Shown here: positions 16,773 to 25,460 of the stretch, piece by piece
Position numbering within the stretch: the stretch's first letter is position 1
How the letters are laid out: every line of letters starts with the position of its first letter
NCBI GenBank assembly: GCA_030681895.1
Contig: JAUXRI010000313.1
Location: 1 to 64,000 of the forward strand
DNA from: Myxococcales bacterium
GTDB taxonomy: Bacteria; Myxococcota; Myxococcia; Myxococcales; Myxococcaceae
Direction of reading: 5' to 3'
Length of the DNA: 64,000 nt
The notes under the pieces: model-generated
What the model saw: the letters and a program-made list of their open reading frames with translations, nothing else
Database searches by the model: none
What the model was told of the DNA's origin: nothing
Translations under genes and position numbers: made by a program

Positions 16773-18626
16773 TCAGGGCGCGAGCAGCACGCGGCCATCG
16801 GTCTCGAGAAACGTGAGCGCCTGCTCTCGCACAGGCGCGAAGTCCCACATCACGTTGTGGCCGTTGTAGGCGGGCACCTCGGCGGCGGGCAGGTACTTCG
16901 CCGGGTCGGCTCGCACGAAGGCACGTAGCGGCGCGGTGCCGTTGGTGGCGCCGAGCTCCGTCAACCGCAGCGCGGCGGCGAGGTCGACGCTGGTGTCGAG
17001 CGGAATGATGACGTCTCCGAGGCCTGTCTGCTGGAGCACGGCGAGGTCGCTCGATGCTCCGGCCGCGAAGTGAATCGGGTCACCCGGGTCGAAGAACGGC
17101 TGCGCGGCCGCGCGGAAGAGAGGAAACGAGGCGACGTACTCCGGCGATTCGAAGGCCAGGTTCGTCTGCCCGACGATGAGCAGGCCGATGAGGTCGTGCA
17201 GGTTCCGGCTCATCACGACGTTCGACAAGCCTCCGCCGGGCACGTTGAGCACCACGCTCGAGACGCGGTTGGACACCGGCACGAAGCCCGCGCCCATGAT
17301 GGCGCCCATGGAGTTGCCGAAGTACCGCACGCGCGGCGCGACGTCGGGGGCTCCATCGCCGTCGAGGTCGAAGGTGACGGCGGCGCGCTCCACCTGCAGC
17401 AGGTCGAACGTCATCTCGCGGAAGCGGTCGCGCAACGCGGGCAGGTCGTCGACGCTGAAGAACGACGTGAAGGCGCCGCGGCTGCCGTGTTCGGGCGCGT
17501 CGATGCCGATGCAGCCCATGCCCCGCCGAGCGAGCGCCTCGGCCCACTCGAGGCAGTAGCCTTCGGTGACGCCGACGCGCGGCGTGTTGCGGCCGGCGAC
17601 GCCGTGCTGCCCCATGACGACCGGCCAGCCTGCTGCAGGCTTCGGGCCTGATGGGAGCGTGAGCACGAAGCGCAGCGGCACCGTCGGCGCGAGTGACGGG
17701 TCGGCCAGCCAGTCGGCGCGAATCACGCCGCGCTCGCGCAGGTCCTTCGCGCCGAGCTCGCCGATGACGACGACGCCGACGTGGGTGACGGGCCGCGCGA
17801 AGGCGTGCTTCCCAAGCCATGGAGCGAGCCTGCTGAAGTCCGCGTCGGTGGAGCGCCACAGGCCGACGGGCCGGGTGCCGTTGTTGTCGTCGTCGACGAG
17901 GCCCTGCGCAGGAATGGTGATGGCGGGCGGGTGCGCCTCGGCCCACCGAGCGAGCGCGCGCGGCGCCGAGGTGACGTCTCCCGCGTGCTGGGGGAGGGTG
18001 AGCAACACGTCGTCGGTCTTCACGCCGAGCACGGTGGCGACCTGTGCGAGCTCGGGCTTCGTCGCAGCGAACGCAGCGCCACGACCGAAAGAGACGCCGC
18101 CGCGTGTCTTCGGGCTGCGCAGGACGACGAGGAGGCCGTCGGTTCCTTCAGGCAGAGGAACGCCGGGCCGCGCGAAGAGGAACTCCGGCGTGTCCGAGGT
18201 GAACGAGTGCCCATACGCCCCGAGCACGTCGCTCGGGTGCTGCACGGCGACGGTGCGCTCCAGCACACGCCAGCCGCTCTCCTCGCGCACCAGCCGAGCG
18301 ACGCTGCCCTGCAGACTGTCGGGGTCGAGCGGCTCACTGGGCAGCAGCAACGTCGCGCCGAACGCGCTCTGCGCCGACAGCCCACGAGCCTGCGCACCGA
18401 CGGCGTTGAAGTAGCCCGACGACTTCGCGGTGATGGCCTTCTTCGGGAGGAACGGCTGGAACCACTTCGGCCGCAGCGTGAGGGCGCCATCGACGAGCAG
18501 CCGCTCATCGGGGAACGGGTTGTCGAGGCTCTGCGCGTCGGTGGACCAGAGGAAGTGCGGCGGCTCGATGGAAGGGCCACAGCCGAGCAGACAGAGCGAG
18601 AGCAGCAGACTGAAGCGGAACGTCAC
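16773..18626 (-). CDS. Alpha/beta-hydrolase-fold lipoprotein
   Basis: 617 residues from the GTG at 18626, giving VTFRFSLLLSLCLLGC, a compact lipoprotein signal; the ATG at 18668 adds 14 charged residues. The C-terminal ~320 residues are an alpha/beta hydrolase: GWPVVMGQHG (oxyanion strand with HG), IGIDAPEHG, YFGNSMGAIMG (nucleophile elbow G-x-S-x-G), GDVIIPLD (candidate acid), and NGHNVMWDF (candidate His). The N-terminal ~250 residues resemble the Ig-like front of large bacterial lipase/esterase lipoproteins, with DLDGDGAPDV as a possible Ca-binding loop. Likely an outer-membrane or periplasmic esterase; substrate unknown. Confidence 0.78.
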   Translation of the reverse strand: MTFRFSLLLSLCLLGCGPSIEPPHFLWSTDAQSLDNPFPDERLLVDGALTLRPKWFQPFLPKKAITAKSSGYFNAVGAQARGLSAQSAFGATLLLPSEPLDPDSLQGSVARLVREESGWRVLERTVAVQHPSDVLGAYGHSFTSDTPEFLFARPGVPLPEGTDGLLVVLRSPKTRGGVSFGRGAAFAATKPELAQVATVLGVKTDDVLLTLPQHAGDVTSAPRALARWAEAHPPAITIPAQGLVDDDNNGTRPVGLWRSTDADFSRLAPWLGKHAFARPVTHVGVVVIGELGAKDLRERGVIRADWLADPSLAPTVPLRFVLTLPSGPKPAAGWPVVMGQHGVAGRNTPRVGVTEGYCLEWAEALARRGMGCIGIDAPEHGSRGAFTSFFSVDDLPALRDRFREMTFDLLQVERAAVTFDLDGDGAPDVAPRVRYFGNSMGAIMGAGFVPVSNRVSSVVLNVPGGGLSNVVMSRNLHDLIGLLIVGQTNLAFESPEYVASFPLFRAAAQPFFDPGDPIHFAAGASSDLAVLQQTGLGDVIIPLDTSVDLAAALRLTELGATNGTAPLRAFVRADPAKYLPAAEVPAYNGHNVMWDFAPVREQALTFLETDGRVLLAP

Positions 18627-18695
18627 GTCGCGATGGTGGAGGAGCGAACCCGACAACTCAACTCGCATGTCCTGGCTGTCACGGCGCTGCGACGA

Positions 18696-19295
18696 CTAAC
18701 GGAGCACCCTGCTGCACCACGCCTCGACGAAGATCGCGCAGGCCGCTCCCGTCCCACAGTCCCCGTACCAGCGGTTGCCGCTCGCGTTCGAGTTGCCCAC
18801 CCGCACGCCCGCCGCACAGGTGACGTTCCCGAACAACGGCGTCGTTCCCGCGGGGCAGCTCGAGAAGTAGCAGCCGTCGAAGCTGCTTCCGCGTACCAGC
18901 CCGACGTTGAAGGTCCCCGTGACGCTCAGGTTGCCGGGCACCGAGACGTTCGTGTTCCCCAGCTGCCCGACCTTCTGCTCGACGGCCGTCACGAGGGCCT
19001 GCGTGTTCGCGTTGACCTCGTCGGCCAGGGCCGGGTCCTCGGCGCAGAAGTAGTGCAGGCCCGTGAGGTAGATGAACGAGCCGGTGCGGGGGCAGCCGGC
19101 GGCGAGGGCTTCTCTGGCGATGAAGGGCACCGCGACCAGCACGAGCGCCGCCACGAGCGCCAGGAGTCGTCTCTTCTGGGTTCGCCGCGCCGCCGCTTCA
19201 GCCGCCCGCTCCTGGAGTTGGTCGGCGAGCGCCTGTTCGACCTGCTCCAGCCGGGCCCGCAGAACGTCCACTGAGCCGCGCGATTCGTCGTTCAT
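18696..19295 (-). CDS. Single-pass membrane protein with coiled coil and Cys-rich outer domain
   Basis: 199 residues. The N-terminus (~8-40) is a charged helix (VLRARLEQVEQALADQLQER) predicted to form a coiled coil. A basic patch RRTQKRR leads into one transmembrane helix (~43-65), so the rest lies outside. The outer part has a helical stretch (LADEVNANTQALVTAVEQ), a beta segment (VSVPGNLSVTGTFNVG) and a C-terminal Cys-rich region (CYFSSC, CAAG, CGTGAAC, CSR). The NLSVTGTFNV segment resembles short beta-helix repeats in phage-tail or surface proteins. Family and role unknown. Confidence 0.6.
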   Translation of the reverse strand: MNDESRGSVDVLRARLEQVEQALADQLQERAAEAAARRTQKRRLLALVAALVLVAVPFIAREALAAGCPRTGSFIYLTGLHYFCAEDPALADEVNANTQALVTAVEQKVGQLGNTNVSVPGNLSVTGTFNVGLVRGSSFDGCYFSSCPAGTTPLFGNVTCAAGVRVGNSNASGNRWYGDCGTGAACAIFVEAWCSRVLR

Positions 19296-19313
19296 CGACC
19301 GACGGTATCACGG

Positions 19314-19526
19314 TCAGGGCAACGGGCCGATGCGTGAGAGCAGCGACGCCTTTCCGCGCGCCGCGCTGACGACCAGGTCGACGCCGAGCACGCCGACCAC
19401 GAGCGCCGCGATGAAGGGCCCAGCGGTGATGGGTGCGGGAGACTCGGTGACGATGAACACGCTAAGCGTCGCGAAGAAGACGCCGAAGAGCGTGCTGACG
19501 ATGCGATGGGTTCTGGACGACGCCAT
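19314..19526 (-). CDS. Small two-helix membrane protein
   Basis: 70 residues with two hydrophobic segments, ~8-26 (IVSTLFGVFFATLSVFIV) and ~34-54 (AGPFIAALVVGVLGVDLVV), a basic N-terminus and a basic tail (SAARGKASLLSRIG). No family recognised. It is on the same strand between the permease gene (19564) and the coiled-coil protein, with 18-37 bp spacings, so it probably belongs to the same transcript. Confidence 0.55.
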   Translation of the reverse strand: MASSRTHRIVSTLFGVFFATLSVFIVTESPAPITAGPFIAALVVGVLGVDLVVSAARGKASLLSRIGPLP

Positions 19527-19563
19527 GGAACGAGCCCGAGCCTGCCACGGATGGACCGGTTCC

Positions 19564-20868
19564 TCAGCCCGCGTGCGCCATCGCCGACACCGGCTTCATG
19601 CGGGCCGCGAGGAACGCCGGGCCGATGGAGATGGCCGTCACCACGGCAGTGATGAAGCCGAGCGAGCGCAACGCCCAGAGCGCGGTGGGGATGATGATCA
19701 GCCGCTCCGACAGCAGCACGAACTGCACCTCGACCGGCAGCGGCACGCGCAGCGCCGTCACCACGAAGGCGAGGACGACGCCGAACACCGTGCCGATGAG
19801 CGTGGAGATCAACCCGAGCAGGAACCCCTCGGCCACGAACATCGCCAGCACGCTCGTGCGCTGCATGCCGATGGCGCGCAGGGTGCCAATCTCTCTCGTG
19901 CGTCCGCGCACGCTGATCCACATCACGATCATGATGCCCACTCCGATGACGGCGAGCAGCACGATGGCGAGGAAGAACGACAACGCGCTCATCAGGTCGA
20001 CCGTCCACGCGACGAAGTTCACCTCGTCGTGCCAGTTGGTGATGTCGAGCTTCTGCCCGGTCCACCCCTCACGGTTGACGTTCTCGATCTTGAAGAAGAA
20101 CGCGCGCGGGTCGTCGTCGAGCACCTGGTACCCGGCGGCGGTGAGCGCCTCGCGAAGGCGACCCTGCACCTCTTTGACGACCTCGAGGTCGCTGCTCGGC
20201 AGGTACACCTGGAGCGCGCCGGTGGTGTCGTCGTTGAGCTGGTAGAAGCGCTGGAGCGACGCGCCGTTCACGAAGACGAAGAACTGGCTCATCATCCCCA
20301 CGTTGCGCGCGACGGCGACGACGGTGACGTCGAGCGTGTTGTTGGTGCCCCGGGGCGTCGGCGCCGAGAGCGTCACCGCATCGCCGACCCGCACGTCGAG
20401 CGTCGCGGCCTGGTCTTCGAAGAGCAGCACCGAGTTCGGCTTGCGCAGGTCCTCGAGCTTGCCCTCTTTCAGCCGAATCACCTCGGCCAGGCCCTTGTCG
20501 TCGTCGATGGTGATGCCGGTGAGGCCGAGCAGCATCGAGCTGCGGTCTCCGATGACCTTCGCGAAGCCACGCCCGCGCGGCACGATGGACGTCGCTTCAG
20601 GCACGGCCTTTCGAATCACCTCGGTGAGCGCCTTCGACTTCGTCACCACGGGCGCCGCGGCTCCGGCCGTCACCTTGAAGAAGCCGGCGACGTTCACGTG
20701 CCCGCTGGCCAGCGTGGTGGAGGACTCGATGAGCGACTGGTTCATGCCCTCGCTGACGCCGAGCATCATCACCAGCAGGGCCGACACGAAGGCGATGGCC
20801 GAGCCGAGCGCCGCCGTTCTCCGCCGGGCCTGCCACAACGACAACAACGCGATTCGCAGGAGCATCAT
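19564..20868 (-). CDS. FtsX/MacB-type ABC transporter permease
   Basis: 434 residues with the MacB/LolC-E layout: one N-terminal membrane helix (~18-40), a ~230-residue periplasmic domain, then three C-terminal helices (~285-310, ~335-365, ~385-410) in the FtsX domain. Conserved FtsX features include GIMIVMWISVRGRTREIGTL followed by RAIGMQR. Such permeases pair with a LolD/MacB-like ATPase and move lipoproteins, peptides or lipids, or transmit mechanical force; they do not form classical channels. Its start is separated by 3 bp from the stop of the larger permease at 20872, so the two are coupled and likely dimerise. No ATPase gene adjoins them. Confidence 0.85.
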   Translation of the reverse strand: MMLLRIALLSLWQARRRTAALGSAIAFVSALLVMMLGVSEGMNQSLIESSTTLASGHVNVAGFFKVTAGAAAPVVTKSKALTEVIRKAVPEATSIVPRGRGFAKVIGDRSSMLLGLTGITIDDDKGLAEVIRLKEGKLEDLRKPNSVLLFEDQAATLDVRVGDAVTLSAPTPRGTNNTLDVTVVAVARNVGMMSQFFVFVNGASLQRFYQLNDDTTGALQVYLPSSDLEVVKEVQGRLREALTAAGYQVLDDDPRAFFFKIENVNREGWTGQKLDITNWHDEVNFVAWTVDLMSALSFFLAIVLLAVIGVGIMIVMWISVRGRTREIGTLRAIGMQRTSVLAMFVAEGFLLGLISTLIGTVFGVVLAFVVTALRVPLPVEVQFVLLSERLIIIPTALWALRSLGFITAVVTAISIGPAFLAARMKPVSAMAHAG

Positions 20869-20871
20869 CGG

Positions 20872-23217
20872 TTACTCCGTCGCCTGCATGGCCGTCACTG
20901 GCGCGACGCGGGTCGCGAGGTACGTGGGGAACAACACGGCGATGAGGCTCACCACCGCGGTGACGCTGATGGCCAGCACGATGATGCCCGCCGAGAGCTC
21001 GGGCCGCAGCACGGGGCCAGAGAAGAAGAAGTAGAGCTCGTCACGGAAGGCGGGAATGCCGCGCGCGTTCAGCCACTTCACGACGCCCGCGCCGACTGCC
21101 GCGCCCGCACCGCCGAAGGCGAGCGCCAGCACCATCGTCTCGACCAACACCATCGTCACCACGAAGGAGCGCTGCGCGCCGATGGCTCGCATGGTGCCGA
21201 TGGTCTGCGTGCGCTGCAGCGTCGCGATGGTCATGCCGAGCGTGACGACGATGAGCGCGATGAAGGCGAACGCTCCGATGACGGCGAACAGCAGCAGCCG
21301 GAAGAACTCGATGAACTTGCCGAGGAAGCCCGCCGCCGAGACCCAGCTCACCGCGAACACCGAAGGGAGCGCGCCGGCGTAGAGCGCGTCGAGCGTGGTG
21401 ACGTCGTCGGAGGGCAGGGTGGGCCGCTCCGGTTTGAGCGCGGCCTTGAGCGCGAGCAGCTCAGTCGTGGTGGTCGGTGACTTTCCTTCGGCGCGCTGCG
21501 ACTCGAGCTCGACCACCGTCTTCAAAGCACTCGAGAGCGCGAAGGGCAGGGAACCCTTCTCGAGGAGCGCCTTCGTCTTCGTCAGCGTGTCTGCCACCAC
21601 CGGCTTCCTCGTCGACGCCAGCAGCTGCTCGATGGCCAGGGCGGTCGCCTTCTGCGCCGGCTCGGAGCCGTCTTTCAGCAGCACCGCCGCGTGCAATACG
21701 ACGCCGTCATCAATCTCTGCCGGGTCGAAGGTGTCCTTCTGCTTCACCACCTGCCGCGTCGAGCGCGTCTCGTCGATGGTGGTCGCGGTCGTCTCGGCGA
21801 CGAGCTCGGCGTCACCACCGAACAGCGCGTCTTCAGCGCCCTCGCGGTCGACCTGCTTCGCCGCCACCTGGGCCTTGAGCTCGTCCAGCTCCGCCTTCAT
21901 CTCGGCGCCAAGGAAGCCGTAGAGGTCGCGGAAGGTGACGATGTCGACGAGCGCGTTCGCGCCAGCCAGCGGAGACTTCTCGAGGCCGCGCAGCTCGAAG
22001 ATGCCGTACACCTTCACCAGCACGGTGATGGTCGAGCCCGAGCGGCCGAAGCTCTTGAGGGTGATGGTGTCGCCGACGCGCGCCCGGTACAGCGACAAGA
22101 GCGGCGCGAGCTTCTCGTAGAAGAACGTGTACCGCGCGTCGAACGTCTCGTCGGTCACCGCGAAGAAGAGTGGCAACAACGCCTCGAGCGTCGACTCCTT
22201 CGAGCCGAGGTGGGCCTGCAGCAGCGACACCGCCTTCGCGGTCTCCTGGCCGTCGAGCTGGAGGATGATTTCCCGCGTCTGCGAGACGTTCTCGCGAATG
22301 AAGCGCTGCAGCTCTTTGTCGGTGGCGTCGCTGATCAACCGGCCGGCCGCGCGCGCGTCTTTCAGCTTGTCGAGGCGGCGCGCGTTCTTCAGCTTGAACA
22401 GCTCTTCCGTGAAGAACCGGGGGAGCAACACGCCACGGGTGCCCTTCGGAACGGGACCACCTTCGACGATGGCCATGCGCTTGAAGCTCTCCTGGTACGC
22501 GTCGAGGTCGGTGCCCAGACAGCGCAGGAAGAGCACGTCACCATCAGCGACCAGCGGCGCCACGCGGTTCTCGAGCAGCTCGAGGTGGCCGAACGGGTCG
22601 GCGTCGAAGTCGGCCCAGAACGCGTCGGTGCCGGCCTTCGCCAGCGCTTCCTTCTGCACCGGCTCGATGGCGCTGCCGTCGGTGAGCTCGGTCTCGCGCT
22701 TCATGTCCTGCTCCAGCACGGTGACGATGTTGCGCACGTGCTGCTTGAGGCTGTCGGCCTTCGCGCGGAACTCGTCGTCCGAGAGCTTCGGACCGTCTCC
22801 GCGCTGCACCCGGTACACGTCGCGCAGCTTCTCGAGCGTCACGTCGACGGTGTTGCCCACGCTCACCAGCGCCGATGCGCCGCCCATCGGCACCACCTTC
22901 GCGACGTTGGGCACCGCGAGCAGCTTCGCCTTGAGCGCGGGGAAGTCCTCCAGCGGCACCAGGTTCACGTCGCTGCCGTCGACCTTGCCGTAGATTTCGA
23001 GCTGGTCCTTCGAGCGAGCCGAGAAGACCTGCAGGTGGCCGGTGATGCTGTCGACGATGCTCTTGCTGAGCGAGTCGTCGAGCGTCGTGAAGACCGCGCC
23101 GCCGATGACGAGCAGCGCCGAGCCGAAGAGCAACACCAGGCCGACGAAGACGTTCAGCGCACTCGAGATGATGTTCGCGAACGCGATGCGAACGAGGACC
23201 TGCAGGTGAGAGAGCAT
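20872..23217 (-). CDS. Large FtsX-type ABC transporter permease
   Basis: 781 residues from the ATG at 23217 (MLSHLQVLVRIAFANIISSA); an ATG 36 bp upstream adds residues unlike a membrane-protein start. One N-terminal helix (~15-40) is followed by an unusually long periplasmic region of about 570 residues, rich in charged helices and with an insert containing the only coiled-coil-like stretches, then three C-terminal helices in the FtsX domain (ending VAPVTAMQATE). The signature LGMTIATLQRTQTIGTMRAI lies in the cytoplasmic loop after the second helix. Together with the permease at 19564 it may make an asymmetric Lol-like complex. Confidence 0.83.
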   Translation of the reverse strand: MLSHLQVLVRIAFANIISSALNVFVGLVLLFGSALLVIGGAVFTTLDDSLSKSIVDSITGHLQVFSARSKDQLEIYGKVDGSDVNLVPLEDFPALKAKLLAVPNVAKVVPMGGASALVSVGNTVDVTLEKLRDVYRVQRGDGPKLSDDEFRAKADSLKQHVRNIVTVLEQDMKRETELTDGSAIEPVQKEALAKAGTDAFWADFDADPFGHLELLENRVAPLVADGDVLFLRCLGTDLDAYQESFKRMAIVEGGPVPKGTRGVLLPRFFTEELFKLKNARRLDKLKDARAAGRLISDATDKELQRFIRENVSQTREIILQLDGQETAKAVSLLQAHLGSKESTLEALLPLFFAVTDETFDARYTFFYEKLAPLLSLYRARVGDTITLKSFGRSGSTITVLVKVYGIFELRGLEKSPLAGANALVDIVTFRDLYGFLGAEMKAELDELKAQVAAKQVDREGAEDALFGGDAELVAETTATTIDETRSTRQVVKQKDTFDPAEIDDGVVLHAAVLLKDGSEPAQKATALAIEQLLASTRKPVVADTLTKTKALLEKGSLPFALSSALKTVVELESQRAEGKSPTTTTELLALKAALKPERPTLPSDDVTTLDALYAGALPSVFAVSWVSAAGFLGKFIEFFRLLLFAVIGAFAFIALIVVTLGMTIATLQRTQTIGTMRAIGAQRSFVVTMVLVETMVLALAFGGAGAAVGAGVVKWLNARGIPAFRDELYFFFSGPVLRPELSAGIIVLAISVTAVVSLIAVLFPTYLATRVAPVTAMQATE

Positions 23218-23266
23218 GCGCGGCGGAAGGTAGCCGCGTGCGGTCGGGCGCACACCTCAATCATCG

Positions 23267-23479
23267 TCACCCGCGAATGGGCTCCAGCGGCGGGTCCTGC
23301 ATCGGGGGCTGCGGCTGAGAAGGCGGAGCCTCGGGTGAGGGCGTGGGCTGCTCGATCGGTCGCTGTGGAGGGTCGTCGATGGGAATGACCGGGCGACCCG
23401 GCTCGACCGGCTCCGGGTCACGAGGACCCTGAGGAAAGGGCTGCTCGACCGGGGAGGGCGTGGGGCTGGTCTGGTTCAT
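23267..23479 (-). CDS. Small proline-rich protein
   Basis: 70 residues from the ATG at 23477-23479: MNQTSPTPSPVEQPFPQGPR, continuing with Pro, Gln and Glu almost throughout and ending PPLEPIRG. No signal peptide or membrane segment. Likely disordered. It sits just upstream of the permease pair on the same strand. Composition could also arise from noncoding high-GC sequence, but the regular Pro/Glu pattern and the absence of rare-codon clutter favour a real gene. Confidence 0.4.
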   Translation of the reverse strand: MNQTSPTPSPVEQPFPQGPRDPEPVEPGRPVIPIDDPPQRPIEQPTPSPEAPPSQPQPPMQDPPLEPIRG

Positions 23480-23632
23480 GTCGTCGTCGAAGAGCAAGCG
23501 GCCTGCCACGCGCTTCCCCCGAGGACAGCTACCGCGCCGCAGCCCTGCGGACGTCAAAGTGATGGGAGTCCAGGGCTGACGGCGTGCCAGAAATGAGAGC
23601 ATCATGCGCTGTCCCGCGTGAAGGAGTCGTCC

Positions 23633-25063
23633 ATGGCCACCGCCGTCAGCTTCCTGCCCAACACCGCCCGCATTCGTGAGGTCTTCGAGCGCCAGCGCGC
23701 CACCGCGTTGCGCCTTCGCACCTCGACGGCTGATCAGCGCATCGCGAAGCTCAAGAAGCTGCGCGACGCCGTCATCGCCAACTCCGAGGTCTGGTACCGG
23801 GCCGGGCACGACGACTTCAAGAAGCCCAAAGGTGAAGTCGACCTCGCCGAGATTCTTCCCGTGGTGATGGAGGCGAACGACGCCATCAAGCACCTCGCCT
23901 CGTGGATGAAGCCGACCAGCGTGATGCCGACGTTGCTGACCGCGGGGACCTCGTCGCAGGTGAAGTACGAGCCGCGCGGCCGCTGTCTGATCATCTCGCC
24001 GTGGAACTACCCGCTCAACCTCACCTTCGGTCCGCTCGTCTCGGCCATCGCCGCGGGCAACACCGCCATCATCAAGCCGTCGGAGATGACGCCGAACCTC
24101 TCGGCCGCGATGACGAAGCTGGTCGGTGAGCTCTTCACGGAGGACGAGGTCGCCATCTTCGAAGGCGAAGCGGCCGTGTCGCAGGCGCTGCTCGAGCTGC
24201 CCTTCGACCACATCTTCTTCACCGGCAGTCCCGCCATCGGCAAGGTGGTGATGGCGGCTGCGGCGAAGCACCTCACGAGCGTGACGCTGGAACTCGGCGG
24301 CAAGAGCCCCACCATCATCGACGCCACCGCCGACCTCGACCTCGCCGCGAAGAACATCATGTGGGGCAAGTTCACCAACGCAGGCCAGACGTGCATCGCG
24401 CCCGACCACATCTTCGTGCACCGCTCCGTGAAGGACGCCTTCGTCGCGAAGACGAAGGTGGTGCTCGAGAAGGCCTACGGGAAAGACGGCAGCCCGCCGA
24501 GCGAACACCTCGCGCACGTGGTGAACGCGCGGCACACGGCACGGGTCAAGGCGCTGCTGGACGACGCGAAGGCGAAGGGCGCGCGCGTGCTCTTCGGTGG
24601 GCAGGTGGACGAGAAGATCAACTCCATCGCGCCGACGCTGCTCGACGGCATCTCGCCGGATTCGAAGATCATGCAGGAGGAGATCTTCGGGCCGCTCCTG
24701 CCCCTCTTCGAGTTCGACTCGCTCGACGAGGTCATCACGAAGATCAACGCCGAGCCCAAGCCGCTGGCGCTCTACATCTACAGCAGCGACGACGCCGCGG
24801 TGGAGAAGGTGCTCGGTGAGACGAGCTCAGGCGGCGCCTGCGTCAACCACGCGGTGCTGCAGTTCGGCCATGGCAACCTGCCGTTCGGTGGCGTGAACAA
24901 CTCCGGCATCGGCAACGCGCATGGGCTGTACGGCTTCCGCGCCTTCAGTCACGAGCGCGCGGTGATGCGCACGCAGCTCAAGCTCTCGCCCATGCTGCTG
25001 GGCCCCGGTCAGCTCCCGGAGCGGATCCGCAGCGTGCTCAAGTCGTTCATGAAGTGGCTGTGA
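23633..25063 (+). CDS. NAD(P)-dependent aldehyde dehydrogenase
   Basis: 476 residues. The ATG at 23633 follows gaaggag by a normal spacing; the ATG at 23618 does not. Catalytic features of the family are all present: WNYP with Asn125, FTGSP (cofactor loop), ELGGKSP with general-base Glu220, and NAGQTCIAPD with nucleophile Cys254; LPFGGVNNSGIG is the C-terminal signature. Length and spacing match class 3-like enzymes and coniferyl/fatty aldehyde dehydrogenases. A hydrophobic C-terminal tail is not evident, so it is likely soluble. It oxidises an aldehyde to the acid with NAD(P)+. Its 3' end overlaps the convergent DoxX gene by 17 bp. Substrate not predictable. Confidence 0.93.
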   Translation: MATAVSFLPNTARIREVFERQRATALRLRTSTADQRIAKLKKLRDAVIANSEVWYRAGHDDFKKPKGEVDLAEILPVVMEANDAIKHLASWMKPTSVMPTLLTAGTSSQVKYEPRGRCLIISPWNYPLNLTFGPLVSAIAAGNTAIIKPSEMTPNLSAAMTKLVGELFTEDEVAIFEGEAAVSQALLELPFDHIFFTGSPAIGKVVMAAAAKHLTSVTLELGGKSPTIIDATADLDLAAKNIMWGKFTNAGQTCIAPDHIFVHRSVKDAFVAKTKVVLEKAYGKDGSPPSEHLAHVVNARHTARVKALLDDAKAKGARVLFGGQVDEKINSIAPTLLDGISPDSKIMQEEIFGPLLPLFEFDSLDEVITKINAEPKPLALYIYSSDDAAVEKVLGETSSGGACVNHAVLQFGHGNLPFGGVNNSGIGNAHGLYGFRAFSHERAVMRTQLKLSPMLLGPGQLPERIRSVLKSFMKWL

Positions 25064-25442
25064 CGTTCCGCTCGGCGCGGGCCAGCCAGACGGCCAGCGC
25101 GATGGCGAAGAACTGAACGACCAGTCGAATCCACAGCGCGGCGACCGGCACGGCCGGCCAGAGGTCGGGCCGCACCACCATGAAGACGTGGACGATGAGG
25201 AACACCACGAGGTGGAGGACGCTCGAGACGGCTCCGAAGAACCGGGTGCGTGGGACGAGCAGGAGGATGGCGGTCAGCACTTCGGTGACGCCGCTCAACG
25301 CCACCATCACCTCGGGGGCCGGCATGAAGGGCGGCATCAGCGCGACGTAGAACGCCGGGTCGCGAAAGTGGTTCAGCCCGCCGATGCCGAAGATGAAGAC
25401 GAAGAAGCCGCGCGCGAGGAGCTGCTTTCGAGACGACGGCAT
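25047..25442 (-). CDS. DoxX-like integral membrane protein
   Basis: 131 residues with four transmembrane helices (~8-25, ~43-63, ~70-90, ~102-122) and a short loop RTRFFG after helix 2; the layout FVFIFGIGGLNHFRDPAFYV at the start fits the DoxX family. DoxX members are small quinone- or redox-linked membrane proteins, in some cases working with thiol-oxidative-stress partners. The gene starts 18 bp after the stop of the candidate selenoprotein gene on the same strand, so the two are probably co-transcribed. Confidence 0.72.
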   Translation of the reverse strand: MPSSRKQLLARGFFVFIFGIGGLNHFRDPAFYVALMPPFMPAPEVMVALSGVTEVLTAILLLVPRTRFFGAVSSVLHLVVFLIVHVFMVVRPDLWPAVPVAALWIRLVVQFFAIALAVWLARAERNVTATS

Positions 25443-25460
25443 CGTGGACGGCTCCGGCTG

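Noticed and set aside
18020..19274. Frames of 186-497 codons overlapping the hydrolase and coiled-coil genes
   Set aside because: Arg-rich shadows; the real genes have signal peptides and motifs.
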